Origin: Streptomyces adustus
GTDB taxonomy: Bacteria; Actinomycetota; Actinomycetes; Streptomycetales; Streptomycetaceae
Length of the DNA stretch: 64,000 nucleotides
Direction: 5' to 3'
Assembly (NCBI RefSeq): GCF_009377175.1
Contig: NZ_VJZD01000002.1
Span: 56,832-120,831, forward strand
The notes beneath the pieces were generated by a model. It was not told where the DNA came from and did not search any database. It saw only the letters and a program-made list of their open reading frames with translations. The position numbers and the translations under genes were made by a program. Positions 26,528 through 37,356 of the stretch are shown here, one piece after another. The stretch's first letter is position 1. The number at the start of each line of letters is the position of its first letter.

Positions 26528-27741
26528 GCGCGTGGTCCACTCGCGACGCGCGTGCCGACGACCTGCCCCGGCTCACCGATCTACTGGCCTCGACATGCGA
26601 CATCGCCGAGGTCCCGTCGGCGGTCCTTATGGCCGAATCGATAGCCGGAGGGTTGGTCCGAGTGGCCGAAGCCGACGGCGAGCTCGTCGGCTGCGCCGTC
26701 GCGGAACGGCCTTCACCCGAGCATCTGCGCGTCTCCGTGCTCGCCGTTCGTACCGACCTCCGACGGCAAGGAATGGGCTTAGGACTCCTGGACGAATTAT
26801 CCCGACTGGTCTCGGAGCTTCCCGGGCCCACCCCCTTGCTCTCGGCCGTGGTCGAAGCCTCGGACATGCCGGTTTCCGGGCTCCTGCTGAAGAGCGGCTT
26901 CATCGGCACGCGTGTCATGCACACAAGCAGGAACCCTGGCGGTATCTGTATCCACTATCAGCACAAGAATCGTGTGGAGTACATCGACCCCGACACCAGG
27001 CATCTCGTCCCCCTCAGCGCGCAGGCGCAGCTGATCGAGTCCCTCGCCCCGCACGATCAGGCCGTGACCGCTCTGGTCTCCCTGAAGGGGGAGCCTGCGC
27101 TGGAAATCACGCGCTTCGAGCGGGACGATCCTGCAACCCTCCAGTCCGGGGAGGCCGCGGCGGGGATAGCGTTCTCCGGCTCGATACTGGCGGCCATCAC
27201 CTTTCTCCTGGGCTTCGCGTTCACCTCCACACGCTTCCCGGACGATGTCCGCCTTCTCCTGATAGGCGCGACCTTCAGCACAGTTCTGTCCCTGATCATC
27301 TACGCCAGTGCCTCGGGTGAGCTCGCCAGGATCCGCTCGAACACCTTCGGGAAAATCATGAAGTACGGCAACGTCCTCTCCGAGTACGGCGGTGTGCTGC
27401 CCTTCCTCATTTCCCTTCCCGTCACCTACGCCGAGGCCAGTGGTGATCCGCGCACGACCATGATTCTGGCCGCACTGCTGAGCGTGAGCATCGCTTGGTA
27501 CGAGCGGTCGGAGTTCTCCATCGCGCACCGGTTCCGGACGAGCTGGGTGGAGACCTCCCTCATGGTCTTCACAGCGGCTTCGCCCCTCATCGGAGCGGCC
27601 GTCGTCGCCGCGAAGGCCACCAGCTGGCCGTGGACCGTCGCTCTGGCCTGCGCTCTTTCGGCGCGGACATGGCTGTACATCTTCCGGCGTGGTCCCGAAG
27701 CCGGGACCGCCGGCCGCAGACACTGGCAGATCAGGGAGTGA
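26524..27741 (+). CDS. GNAT acetyltransferase fused to a six-helix membrane domain
   Basis: 405 residues. Residues about 5-140 look like a GNAT N-acetyltransferase: the acetyl-CoA loop is RRQGMGLGLLDEL (about 80-92), preceded by the beta4 strand HLRVSVLAVRTDLR. A linker (140-210) leads to about six hydrophobic helices (about 213-235, 243-262, 285-303, 311-327, 343-363, 367-386). Such a tether would hold the acetyltransferase at the membrane. The tail overlaps the convergent D-amino-acid oxidase gene by 11 bp. The substrate and membrane-domain family are unknown to me. Confidence 0.75.
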   Translation: MSAWSTRDARADDLPRLTDLLASTCDIAEVPSAVLMAESIAGGLVRVAEADGELVGCAVAERPSPEHLRVSVLAVRTDLRRQGMGLGLLDELSRLVSELPGPTPLLSAVVEASDMPVSGLLLKSGFIGTRVMHTSRNPGGICIHYQHKNRVEYIDPDTRHLVPLSAQAQLIESLAPHDQAVTALVSLKGEPALEITRFERDDPATLQSGEAAAGIAFSGSILAAITFLLGFAFTSTRFPDDVRLLLIGATFSTVLSLIIYASASGELARIRSNTFGKIMKYGNVLSEYGGVLPFLISLPVTYAEASGDPRTTMILAALLSVSIAWYERSEFSIAHRFRTSWVETSLMVFTAASPLIGAAVVAAKATSWPWTVALACALSARTWLYIFRRGPEAGTAGRRHWQIRE

Positions 27742-28693
27742 ATCGTTCGGCGGTCCGCAGCACTTCGGTGATCTCTCGGGCGCACCCCCAGGACAGAGTC
27801 AGCCCGGCGCCTCCGTGGCCGTAGTTGTGCAGGAGGAGCGTGCCGTCACGGAACTCCGCCTCCAACCGGACCTCAGGACGGACCGGCCTGAGCCCCACGC
27901 GGTGGCCGACCACCGTTGCGGCGGCAAGAGAGGGCTCGACCTCCGCACATCGTCGAACGATGTCCCGGGCAGCCATGGCGTCGGGATGCAGGTCCCAACT
28001 GCCCCACTCCGAGGTGCCCCCCAGAATCACCACATCGGACTGCGGGTAGATGTAAGTGAGTTCTTCGGCATCAGGGGTGTCGTCGCAGAAGAAGGTCTCG
28101 ATTCCAGGGTTCTCGACCACGACGAGTTGTCCCCGCACGGGCTGTACGTATACGTCGTCGGCCAGCGCCCGGGCACCTGTCCCCGCGCAGTTCACGACGA
28201 CCGGCGCCTCTCGAAGGACCTCTTCGAGCGAGGCGTAGCGATGCTGTCGGAGATCACCGCCGGCCTTCAGCAACCGCTCGACCAGATATCCCAGGTATTT
28301 GGGCATGTCGACGACGGGAGCACGGTAGCGCCACCCTTCCACGTAGCCCGGTCGCAGTTCGCCCGGTTCGCACCGGCGGGCGTCGACCCATGGAGCCCAC
28401 ATCGGCATGTCCCTCGGCACCCGGGACTCGTGGGTGCCCTCGACGAGGCGGACGCCCGTCCTGTCGTCGGCGCTGAGCTCCAGCAGAGCCAGAAGGGTTT
28501 CCCTGCTCCAACGCTCCACCAGATCGGCAGGTTCGGCCAGGAACGGATCCCATGAGGCTCCCGCAGCCGCCGAGGTCGTGGCAGCGGGAAGCAGTTCGGC
28601 GTCCACCCGCACGGTCCTGCCCGCCTCCGCGAGACGGACCGCCGTCGTGAGGCCGATCACTCCGGCACCGATCACCACCGTTGACGACGACAC
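27731..28693 (-). CDS. D-amino-acid oxidase-type FAD oxidoreductase
   Basis: 320 residues. The Rossmann motif is VVIGAGVIGLTTAVRLAEAG, GLRPVRPEVRLE carries a conserved Arg, and the C-terminal NYGHGGAGLTLSWGCA is the hallmark of D-amino-acid oxidases. It oxidatively deaminates a D-amino acid to the keto acid plus H2O2. AGGAGG lies 5 nt before GTG 28693, the start chosen; ATG 28696 and GTG 28699 are also in frame but too close to it. Divergent from the sigma-factor gene. Confidence 0.88.
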   Translation of the reverse strand: MSSSTVVIGAGVIGLTTAVRLAEAGRTVRVDAELLPAATTSAAAGASWDPFLAEPADLVERWSRETLLALLELSADDRTGVRLVEGTHESRVPRDMPMWAPWVDARRCEPGELRPGYVEGWRYRAPVVDMPKYLGYLVERLLKAGGDLRQHRYASLEEVLREAPVVVNCAGTGARALADDVYVQPVRGQLVVVENPGIETFFCDDTPDAEELTYIYPQSDVVILGGTSEWGSWDLHPDAMAARDIVRRCAEVEPSLAAATVVGHRVGLRPVRPEVRLEAEFRDGTLLLHNYGHGGAGLTLSWGCAREITEVLRTAERFTP

Positions 28694-28900
28694 CATCACC
28701 TCCTCTTCGGGCTCCCGGGCGGCCTGGCCGACGAGGCCCTTGTGGGACCGCCAGTCTATGTCCCGCCTTCCGCCTCTCCGAGAAGGCGACCCTCACGCCA
28801 GGCTGACACGTCACCGCTCCCCTTCCATTCGAACGCAGCGACGCGGCACGGGCAACCGAATCCCCCCGCACGGTGGTCTGGTGGGCGAGGAGGGTGCTTG

Positions 28901-29449
28901 ATGCAGGCCGAACTGGAGGCCCAGTATGAGGAGTTCGTCAGAGCGCGATGGTCACGCCTGGTGCGGACCGCGTATCTGCTCACCGGCGACGCCCACCACG
29001 CCGAGGATCTGACACAGACCGCGCTGGCGAAGGCGTACCGGTCGTGGCGGCGTGTCGCGCGCAGCGACAACCCGGAGGCGTACGTCCGCCGGATGCTGGT
29101 CACCTGCAACAGTGACCGCTTCCGCAAGCGGCGGGTCGCCGAGGCGCTGACCTCGGCGCCGCCGGAGCGGGCGAGGCGGGACGACGCGGTGGGGCGGGTC
29201 GAGGAGCGCGGTGTGCTGATGGCCGCGCTGGCGGCGCTGCCGCCGCGGCAGCGGGCGGTCGTGGTCATGCGCTATTGGGAGGACCTGTCCGAGGGCGAGG
29301 TCGCCGACGTGCTCGGCTGCTCGGTCGGCACGGTCAAGAGCCAGGCGTCCAAGGCGCTGGCGAAGTTGCGCGGATATCCGGGGCTGGGACTGGTCGCGGA
29401 CGCGCCGCGGCCCAGCCGTGCGTCGGCCGGACAGGGAGACAGCAGGTGA
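28901..29449 (+). CDS. SigE-family (ECF-like) RNA polymerase sigma factor
   Basis: 182 residues, ATG after AGGAGGG. Region 2 (RTAYLLTGDAHHAEDLTQTA, LAKAYRSWRR) and region 4 (ALPPRQRAVVVMRYWEDLSE, ADVLGCSVGTVKSQASKALA) match the small SigE-type ECF group common in Streptomyces. It redirects RNA polymerase to a dedicated promoter set. The next gene overlaps its stop by 4 nt (GTGA), so the two are cotranslated. Confidence 0.92.
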   Translation: MQAELEAQYEEFVRARWSRLVRTAYLLTGDAHHAEDLTQTALAKAYRSWRRVARSDNPEAYVRRMLVTCNSDRFRKRRVAEALTSAPPERARRDDAVGRVEERGVLMAALAALPPRQRAVVVMRYWEDLSEGEVADVLGCSVGTVKSQASKALAKLRGYPGLGLVADAPRPSRASAGQGDSR

Positions 29450-30426
29450 GCGAGAAAGAGCGGCGGCCGTCCGAGGCGGGTTCCGGGGCCGGATCCGGTG
29501 GTGCGCCGGCGAGCGGCGAGGACATCGACCCCCGCTTCGAGGAGCAGATGCGCGAGTTGCTGGCCGAGGACGCGTACGCCATCCGGCCCTCGCCCGCGCC
29601 CTATCCCGCGGTACGGCGCCGGGGTGTGGTCGAGCGGCGCCGGCAGGTGGCGGCGGCGGGGGCGGTGCTGGTGACACTGGCCGCGCTGCCCGTCGGGGCG
29701 TACGCGGTGGGGGTCGGCGGGAGGTCGGAGACGGCGTCGCCGCGGCCGTCCGCCAGCGCCCCGCCCAGCCCCCTGCCGGAGTCGTCCGCGCCGGTGTCCG
29801 CGCCGGCCACGGAACCGGCCCGGCCGGTCACGGAGGGACAGCTGCTGGACGGCGTCACCTGGGCACAGGCCGCCGAGGGGCTGAAGAAGTGCATCGCCTA
29901 CAACGAGACGTTCCGCTCCGCGGGCGGACGGAGCCTGGGCAAGGCGGCGGACTACCGGATCATCCTGGCGATGAACAGCACCGGCGACTCCAACTCCCCC
30001 GGTGACGGCATGCACATCGTGGCGGTCACGAAGCATGCGTCGATCCGGCTGATCTGCACCGTCAAGGACGGTACGGGGACCGGCGCCAACACCAGCGTGG
30101 GCAACACCGCCCCCGACGACGGCGGCCCCGTCTTCGTGGACATGAACAGCGGCATGCTCTACCAGCAGTCGGTCATCGACCGCGGGCACTGGAAGCTGCC
30201 GTTCGACTGGGGGATCATCGGCACGGTCGACCCCTCGGTGACCAAGGTGACCGTCTCCTACGGCGACGCCACCGGCGAGACCGTCCTGGACCACGGCTGG
30301 TTCGTCGCCCACGGCACCCTGGACCGCCAGGTCACCAGGGCGCCGCACATCAAGGGCTACGACGCGGCAGGCAAGCTCGTGTACGACTCCGACCAGGACA
30401 AGTACTACGAGAAGACGCTGCCCTAG
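29446..30426 (+). CDS. Single-pass membrane protein, partner of the sigma factor
   Basis: 326 residues. About 60 cytosolic residues (DIDPRFEEQMRELLAEDAYA) precede a basic patch and one membrane helix (about 64-86). A Pro/Ser/Ala-rich linker and an external domain of about 210 residues with no family I recognise follow. The topology and the GTGA overlap suggest it senses outside conditions and controls the sigma factor. No zinc anti-sigma motif (HxxxCxxC) is seen, so a direct anti-sigma role is inference. Confidence 0.7.
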   Translation: MSEKERRPSEAGSGAGSGGAPASGEDIDPRFEEQMRELLAEDAYAIRPSPAPYPAVRRRGVVERRRQVAAAGAVLVTLAALPVGAYAVGVGGRSETASPRPSASAPPSPLPESSAPVSAPATEPARPVTEGQLLDGVTWAQAAEGLKKCIAYNETFRSAGGRSLGKAADYRIILAMNSTGDSNSPGDGMHIVAVTKHASIRLICTVKDGTGTGANTSVGNTAPDDGGPVFVDMNSGMLYQQSVIDRGHWKLPFDWGIIGTVDPSVTKVTVSYGDATGETVLDHGWFVAHGTLDRQVTRAPHIKGYDAAGKLVYDSDQDKYYEKTLP

Positions 30427-30456
30427 GAGCCCCGCGGCAACAGGGACTCCGTCGCG

Positions 30457-30490
30457 CGCTGCGCGCCCCCGGCATCACGGGCGCGCAGCG
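30457..30490 (+). terminator. Terminator-like hairpin after the sigma operon
   Basis: CGCTGCGCGCCC pairs perfectly with GGGCGCGCAGCG (12 bp, 10-nt loop), 30 nt after the stop of the membrane protein gene. There is no U tract. Confidence 0.6.
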
Positions 30491-30497
30491 TCGTCAT

Positions 30498-30545
30498 GTC
30501 GGCGCGCCGCCGCGCGGAACCGTCGGCGCGCCGCCGCGCGGGACC
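30498..30545. repeat. Two tandem 24-bp units
   Basis: GTCGGCGCGCCGCCGCGCGG plus RACC, at 30498-30521 and 30522-30545, differing at one base. Located in the gene-free interval 30427-30790 just after the terminator hairpin. The rest of that interval holds no ORF I can support; the promoter of the ABC operon should lie before 30791. Confidence 0.7.
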
Positions 30546-30790
30546 GTCGGACGTCCCGCGTCACACGTCCGGCGGTACGCATGGACCGTAGAGCCTGATA
30601 GGGCGTCAATTCAGGCCATTTCGCAGCGCCATCGGTCGGACCTCCGGCGGATACCGCCATTCGCGTGCGGGCCCTTGACCACCCCCACGGCCGCTCCTAT
30701 GGTCGCGCTGACCACCGGACGTAGGACGTCGTATCTCCGCGGACAATTCACCCACCGCTCCGCCCCCGAGACCCCTTCGCTGGAGGAACC

Positions 30791-32422
30791 GTGCGCGACG
30801 TGACCCATGACGTTCCGGCGCCGCACCGCCGGTCTTTCCTGAAGCACACCGGCGCCCTGGGCGCCGCCGCGGCGCTCTCGTCGTCGCTGGCGGCCTGCTC
30901 GGCCGGGCCGGAGTCCACCAACGACACGGGGTCGGGCGGCGGCGCGCACCGCACGCTGACCGCGGTCATCGGCTACGGCAACGACGGCAGCTGGGATCCG
31001 ACGCAGACGGCGTCCGCCTTCGCCATGGCCGCCAACAACCACATCTACGAGGGGCTGGTCGACACCGACCCGATCACCCGCGCGCCGTACGCCGCGCTGG
31101 CGACCCGGATGCCGACGGACCCGACGGCCACCTCGTGGACGTTCACGCTGCGGCCGGGCGCGAGGTTCCACGACGGGCGGCCGGTCACCGCCGACGACGT
31201 CGTGTTCGTCTTCGACCGGATCCTCGACCCGGACACCCAGACCCTCGCCAAGGGGTTCTTCGCGAGCTGGCTGAAGGACGTCCGGAGGATCGACGCGCAC
31301 AACGTCGAGCTGGTGCTGAGGTTCCCCTTCCCGGAGGGGGTGTCACGGCTCACCCTCGCCAAGATCATGCCGAAGCACGTGTACGAGCGGCCGGGCGCCT
31401 GGGACGACGCGATCAGGGGCAAGGCGGTGGGCTCGGGCCCGTACCGGCAGACCGCGCACCACCCGAAGTCCAACACCACCTTCGCCGCGTTCGCCGACTA
31501 CAACGGCCCGCGCAGGCCCGCCTTCGACAGGATGAACTGGCTGACGATCGTGGACGCCGCCCCGCGGGTCGCCCGGATCTCCGGGGCCGCCGCGGGCGCA
31601 CAGATCGCCGACAACATCCCGTACGCCAACATCCGTCAGCTGGAGAAGGGCGGCATGTCGGTGGCCGGCGGGGCCGGGATGAACAACCTGTTCCTGATGT
31701 TCAACACCCGGCACAGGCCCTTCGACGACGTACGGGTGCGCCAGGCGCTGCACTACGCCGTCGACACCGGGAAACTGGTGCAGGTCGCCCTCAAGGGCCA
31801 CGGCCGGCCGGCCTCGTCCTTCCTCGACGAGGGCAACCCGTCCCACCGGCGGGCGAGGACGGTGTACGACCACGACCCCGAGCGGGCGAAGGCCCTGCTG
31901 AAGGCGGCCGGGGTGAGCGGGCTGCACGTCGACCTCCTCGCGGTGAACGTGAGCTGGATCGTCGACTGCCTGCCGACCCTCAAGGCCTCCTGGGACGCGA
32001 TCGGCGTGCGCACCACGCTCTCCCCGCAGGAGACCACGGCCGTCTTCACCAAGCTGGACCAGAAGCAGGACTACCAGGTCGTGGCGGCCGCCTCGAACCC
32101 CAACCAGTTCGGCCTCGACGCCGACCTGATCATGCACTACAACTACGGCCCGCAGAACCTCTGGATGCAGTACGCCCGCTGGGCCGACGACCCCGTCGCC
32201 GGGCAGCTCTTCAAGGACATGGACCGGGCCACCCGGGAACCGGACCCCGCGCGGAAGAGGGCGATGATCCAGGACTACCTCGACGTCGTCGCCGAACAGG
32301 CCGTGCTCTACCCGGTCGTCCACAACGAGCTGATGACCGCCTGGAACCCGCGGAAGCTGACCGGGATAAGGGCGCAGCCGTACCCCGGTGTGAACCTCCT
32401 CCAGGCCAAGTGGACCCAGTGA
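30791..32422 (+). CDS. Family-5 ABC substrate-binding lipoprotein
   Basis: 543 residues, GTG after TGGAGGA. The N-terminus has a twin-arginine motif (HRRSFLKHTG) and a lipobox LAAC, so it is probably a Tat-exported lipoprotein. The body is DppA/OppA-like: YEGLVDTDPITRAPYAALAT, WTFTLRPGARFHDGRPVTADD, and DVRVRQALHYAVD. The family binds peptides, but also nickel, opines and, in SatA-type members, sialic acid. It heads a five-gene operon ending in an aldolase, with a sialidase opposite, so the ligand may be a sialic acid. That is inference. Confidence 0.9.
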   Translation: MRDVTHDVPAPHRRSFLKHTGALGAAAALSSSLAACSAGPESTNDTGSGGGAHRTLTAVIGYGNDGSWDPTQTASAFAMAANNHIYEGLVDTDPITRAPYAALATRMPTDPTATSWTFTLRPGARFHDGRPVTADDVVFVFDRILDPDTQTLAKGFFASWLKDVRRIDAHNVELVLRFPFPEGVSRLTLAKIMPKHVYERPGAWDDAIRGKAVGSGPYRQTAHHPKSNTTFAAFADYNGPRRPAFDRMNWLTIVDAAPRVARISGAAAGAQIADNIPYANIRQLEKGGMSVAGGAGMNNLFLMFNTRHRPFDDVRVRQALHYAVDTGKLVQVALKGHGRPASSFLDEGNPSHRRARTVYDHDPERAKALLKAAGVSGLHVDLLAVNVSWIVDCLPTLKASWDAIGVRTTLSPQETTAVFTKLDQKQDYQVVAAASNPNQFGLDADLIMHYNYGPQNLWMQYARWADDPVAGQLFKDMDRATREPDPARKRAMIQDYLDVVAEQAVLYPVVHNELMTAWNPRKLTGIRAQPYPGVNLLQAKWTQ

Positions 32423-32438
32423 CAGGGAAGTCGTCTCC

Positions 32439-33398
32439 GTGATCGCCGTCGTCAGGATCCTGGCCCGCCGTCTCGCCCTGCTCGTCCCGCTGCTGCTCGG
32501 CATCGTGCTGTTCGTGTTCCTGGTGATGCGCTTCTCCGACGTCGACCCGGCGTCCGCGTTCTTCCAGGGCGCCAACCCGACCCCGCAGCAACTGCACGAC
32601 TTCCGCGAGCGCAACGGTCTGCTGGACCCGCTGCCCGTCCGCTACGCCGATTTCGTCGGCGACCTGCTCCACGGCGATCTGGGCACCAGCGCCCTGACCC
32701 GGGCCCCGGTCGCCGACCAGGTCGCCACCGCGCTGCCGCTCACTCTCCAGCTGACCTTCCTGGGGCTGGGCGTCGCGGTGGTGCTGGCGCTGGCCGGCGG
32801 GGTGACCGCGGCCGTGTACCGGGACCGGCTGCCGGACCAGGTCATCCGCGTCGTGTCCCTGACCGGGGTCGCCGCGCCCTCCTTCTGGCTGGCCCTGCTG
32901 ATGATCCAGTACCTGGCGGTCGACCGGGGCTGGTTCCCGGCCGGCGGCTACGTCAACCCGGCCGACTCCTTCACCGGCTGGCTGCGGACGATGGCGCTCC
33001 CGGCGCTGGCGCTGTCCCTGCCGGTGGCCGCGCAACTCACCCGGGTGGTGCGCACGGCGGTGGTGGAGGAGCTGGACAAGGACTACGTGCGGACGGCGAT
33101 CGGCAGCGGGCTGCCGCCGCGGGTCGTGGTGGGCCGCAACGTGCTCAGGAACGCGCTGGTCAATCCGCTGACCGTGCTCGGGCTGCGGGTCGGCTATCTG
33201 CTGGGCGGCGCCGTCGTCATCGAGACGATCTTCTCGCTGCCCGGCATGGGCAAGCTGATGATCGACGCCGTGCAGAACGGCGACCCGGCCGTCGTCCAGG
33301 GCGTGGTCCTGACGACCGCGACCGGCTTCGTGGTCGTCAACCTCGTCATCGACGTCCTCTATCTGCTGGTCAACCCGCGTCTGAGGGAGGCGGCATGA
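32439..33398 (+). CDS. ABC transporter permease (DppB type)
   Basis: 319 residues with about six helices. The N-terminus (ARRLALLVPLLLGIVLFVF) and the coupling motif EELDKDYVRTAIGSGLPP (EAA loop) are typical DppB. LTVLGLRVGYLLGGAVVIETIFSLPGMGKL is the conserved C-terminal segment. Forms the membrane channel with the permease half of the next protein, whose start overlaps its stop (ATGA). Confidence 0.92.
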   Translation: MIAVVRILARRLALLVPLLLGIVLFVFLVMRFSDVDPASAFFQGANPTPQQLHDFRERNGLLDPLPVRYADFVGDLLHGDLGTSALTRAPVADQVATALPLTLQLTFLGLGVAVVLALAGGVTAAVYRDRLPDQVIRVVSLTGVAAPSFWLALLMIQYLAVDRGWFPAGGYVNPADSFTGWLRTMALPALALSLPVAAQLTRVVRTAVVEELDKDYVRTAIGSGLPPRVVVGRNVLRNALVNPLTVLGLRVGYLLGGAVVIETIFSLPGMGKLMIDAVQNGDPAVVQGVVLTTATGFVVVNLVIDVLYLLVNPRLREAA

Positions 33399-35394
33399 CC
33401 TTCACCCGCGAGGGCCTGGCCCGGGCCCTGTCCCGGCCCGGCATCCGGCTGCGCGGCTGGCGCAGGCTGCCGCCGCTGTCGCGGACGGCCGTGTGCTTCC
33501 TGGCCGTAGTCGTCCTGGCGGCGCTGTTCGCCCCGCTGCTCGCGCCGCACGACCCGCTCGACCAGCAGCCGCCCGTCGACGACACCGGACATCCGTCGGC
33601 CGCCCACTGGATGGGGCAGGACAGCCTCGGCCGGGACATCCTCAGCCGGCTGATGTACGGCGCCCGCTGGTCGCTGGCGATCGGGCTGGGCGCGACCGCG
33701 CTCGCGCTGGTCGTCGGCGCCCTGCTCGGCGCGGTCGCGGCGACCTCCCGCAAGGGGGTCGACGAGACGCTGATGCGCGCGCTGGACGTGGTGATGGCGT
33801 TCCCCGGCATCGCGCTGGCGGCGGTGCTCGTCGCGGTCTTCGGCGGCGGCATCACCGTACTGATCTGCGCGATCGCGTTCCTGTTCACCCCGCCGGTGGC
33901 CCGGGTCGTACGGGCGAACGTGCTCGACCAGTACGGCGAGGACTACGTGACGGCGGAGCGGGTGATCGGCGCCCGCACCCCGCACATCGTGCTGCGGCAC
34001 GTGGCCGTCAACTGCGCGGCGCCGGTCCTGGTGTTCTGCACGGTCCAGGTCGCCGAGGCCGTCGTCTTCGAGGCCTCGCTGTCCTTCGTCGGCGCGGGCG
34101 TACGGCCGCCGGACCCGTCCTGGGGCAGTGTGATCGCGGACGGCAAGAACATGGTGCTGACCGGCGGCTGGTGGGCGACGGTCTTCCCCGGCCTGCTGAT
34201 GCTGGTCACGGTGCTGTCGCTGAACATCCTGTCCGAGGGCGTCTCCGACGCGTGGGCGGCCCCGGCCCCGCGGGAGGTCGCGCCGGACGCGCGGGAGGAC
34301 CGGCTGGAGCGGCCCGAGCCGGACGGCGGCGAGGTCCCGGTGCTGCCGTCGCTGGCCGAGGCGGCGGCCCGGCTGCGCGCACGGGCCCGCCCGCTGCCCG
34401 AGGGGCCGCCGGTGCTCGTGGTCGAGGACCTCGCCGTCGGCTTCCCCGGCCGTCACCGGGGCGTCGACATCGTCGACGGCATCGGCTTCGAGGTGCGGCC
34501 CGGCGAGGTCCTCGGCCTGGTCGGCGAGTCGGGCTGCGGCAAATCGCTCACCGCGCTCACCGTCATGGGCCTCGCGCCCAAGGGCGCCCGGGTGCGCGGC
34601 CGGGTCCGGTTCGACGGGCGGGACCTGTCGGCCGAGCCGGCGCGGGCGCGCCGCAGGCTGCTCGGGCACGAGATGGCGATGATCTACCAGGACGCGCTGT
34701 CGTCCCTCAACCCGGCGATGACGATCCGCGCGCAGCTCGGACAGCTCGTGCGCCGGGGCGGGGCCCGGGAGCCCGCGGAACTGCTCGCGCTGGTCGGCCT
34801 GGACCCCGACCGGGTCCTGCGCAGCTATCCGCACGAGCTGTCCGGCGGACAGCGCCAGCGGGTCCTGATCGCCATGGCCCTGTCCCGCGCGCCGAGGCTG
34901 ATCGTCGCGGACGAGCCGACCACCGCCCTCGACGTGACCGTGCAGGCGCAGGTCATGGAGCTGCTGCTGGCCCTGCGGGCGGAGCTGGGCTTCGCGCTGG
35001 TCCTGGTCTCGCACGATCTGGCGCTGGTCGCGGACGTCACGGACCGGATCGTGGTGATGTACGGCGGGCAGATCGTGGAGAGCGGGGTGACCGCCGACCT
35101 GGTGGAGGCGCCCGCCCACCCCTACACGCGCGGGCTGCTCGGCAGCGTGCTGTCCCTGGAGTCGGCGGCCGCGCGCCTGACCCAGATCAGGGGGGTCGTG
35201 CCCGCCCCCGCGGACTTCCCGCCCGGCTGCCGCTTCGGTTCCCGCTGCCCGCGGGCGGACGACGTCTGCCGTACGACGGCACCGGACCTGGCGGGCACCG
35301 CCCGGCACACCGTGGCGTGCCACCACCCGGCGGTCGATCTGCCCGCCGGGGAGGACCCCGAGAGCTCGCAGAGCTCGGAGAGCGAGCCGGTGAC

Positions 35395-35398
<4 letters not shown>
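33395..35398 (+). CDS. Fused ABC permease (DppC type) and ATPase (DppD type)
   Basis: 667 residues. Residues 1 to about 285 are a DppC permease (HWMGQDSLGRDILSRLMYGA, then EDYVTAERVIGARTPHIVLR). After a linker, residues about 340-650 form an ATPase: GESGCGKSLTALTV (Walker A), LSGGQRQRV (signature), LIVADEPTTALD (Walker B), and the C-terminal oligopeptide motif CRFGSRCPRA. Fusing DppC to DppD fixes their 1:1 ratio and is known in some actinomycetes. Overlaps both neighbours by 4 nt. Confidence 0.92.
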
Positions 35399-36413
<1,015 letters not shown>

Positions 36414-36414
<1 letters not shown>

Positions 36415-37349
36415 TGACGATCCCCGCCCCGCCGACCGGTGTCGTCCCGCCCGTCTGCACCCCCCTGACACCGGACCGCGAGGTGGACGTCCCCTCGCTG
36501 CGCAGACTGGTCGACCATCTGACGGCGGGCGGGGTGCACGGGCTGTTCGTGCTCGGTTCGACCTCGGAGGCGGCCTATCTGACCGACCGGCAGCGGCGGC
36601 TGGTCGTGGAGACGGTGGCCGGGCACGTGGCCGGGCGGCTGCCGGTGCTGGCGGGCGCCATCGACATGACGACGCCCCGCGTCCTCGACCACGTCCGGGC
36701 GGTCACCGAGGCGGGCGCGGACGCGGTCGTGGTGGCCGCCCCCTTCTACACCCGCACCCACCCGGCGGAGATCGCCCGCCACTACCGCCTCGTGGCGGCC
36801 GCCGCGTCCGTCCCCGTCATCGCCTACGACATCCCGTCCGCCGTCCACACCAAGCTCCCCGCCGGGCTCGTCCTGGAGCTGGGCGCGGACGGGGTGCTGG
36901 CCGGCCTCAAGGACTCCAGCGGCGACCTCGCCGGCTTCCGCGAGGTCGTCACCGGCGCCCGCGCCCACCCCGGCATCACCGCCTTCAGCGCCCTGACCGG
37001 ATCCGAACTGGTCGTCGACAGCGCGCTCGCGCTCGGGGCGGACGGCGCGGTGCCCGGCCTCGCGAACGTCGACCCGCACGGCTACGTCCGCCTCCACCGG
37101 CTCTGCCGGGACGGCGAGTGGCAGCGGGCGCGGGCCGAACAGGAGCGGCTGTGCGCGCTGTTCAGGATGACCGAGGTGGGCGATCCGGCGCGGATGGGCG
37201 GCAGCTCGGCGGCGCTCGGGGCGTTCAAGGCGGCCCTGTACCTGCGGGGTGTCATCGACTGCCCGGCCACGGCGGAGCCGCAGGTGCCGCTGTCGCCGGA
37301 GGAGGTGGAGCGGGTGGGCAAGCACCTGGCGGCGGCCGGCCTGCTGTAG
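36414..37349 (+). CDS. N-acetylneuraminate lyase/DHDPS-family aldolase
   Basis: 311 residues, a class I aldolase TIM barrel. VLGSTSEAAYLTDRQR is at the family GSTGE motif (a Ser replaces Gly), YDIPSAVH holds the catalytic Tyr, and GLKDSSGDL the Schiff-base Lys. Members cleave sialic acid to pyruvate and ManNAc, make dihydrodipicolinate, or split other keto-sugar acids. Coupling to an importer and convergence with a sialidase 7 bp away favour the sialic-acid-type activity. No nanK or nanE lies nearby, so the pathway would need genes elsewhere. Confidence 0.82.
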
Positions 37350-37356
37350 CCGCGGG

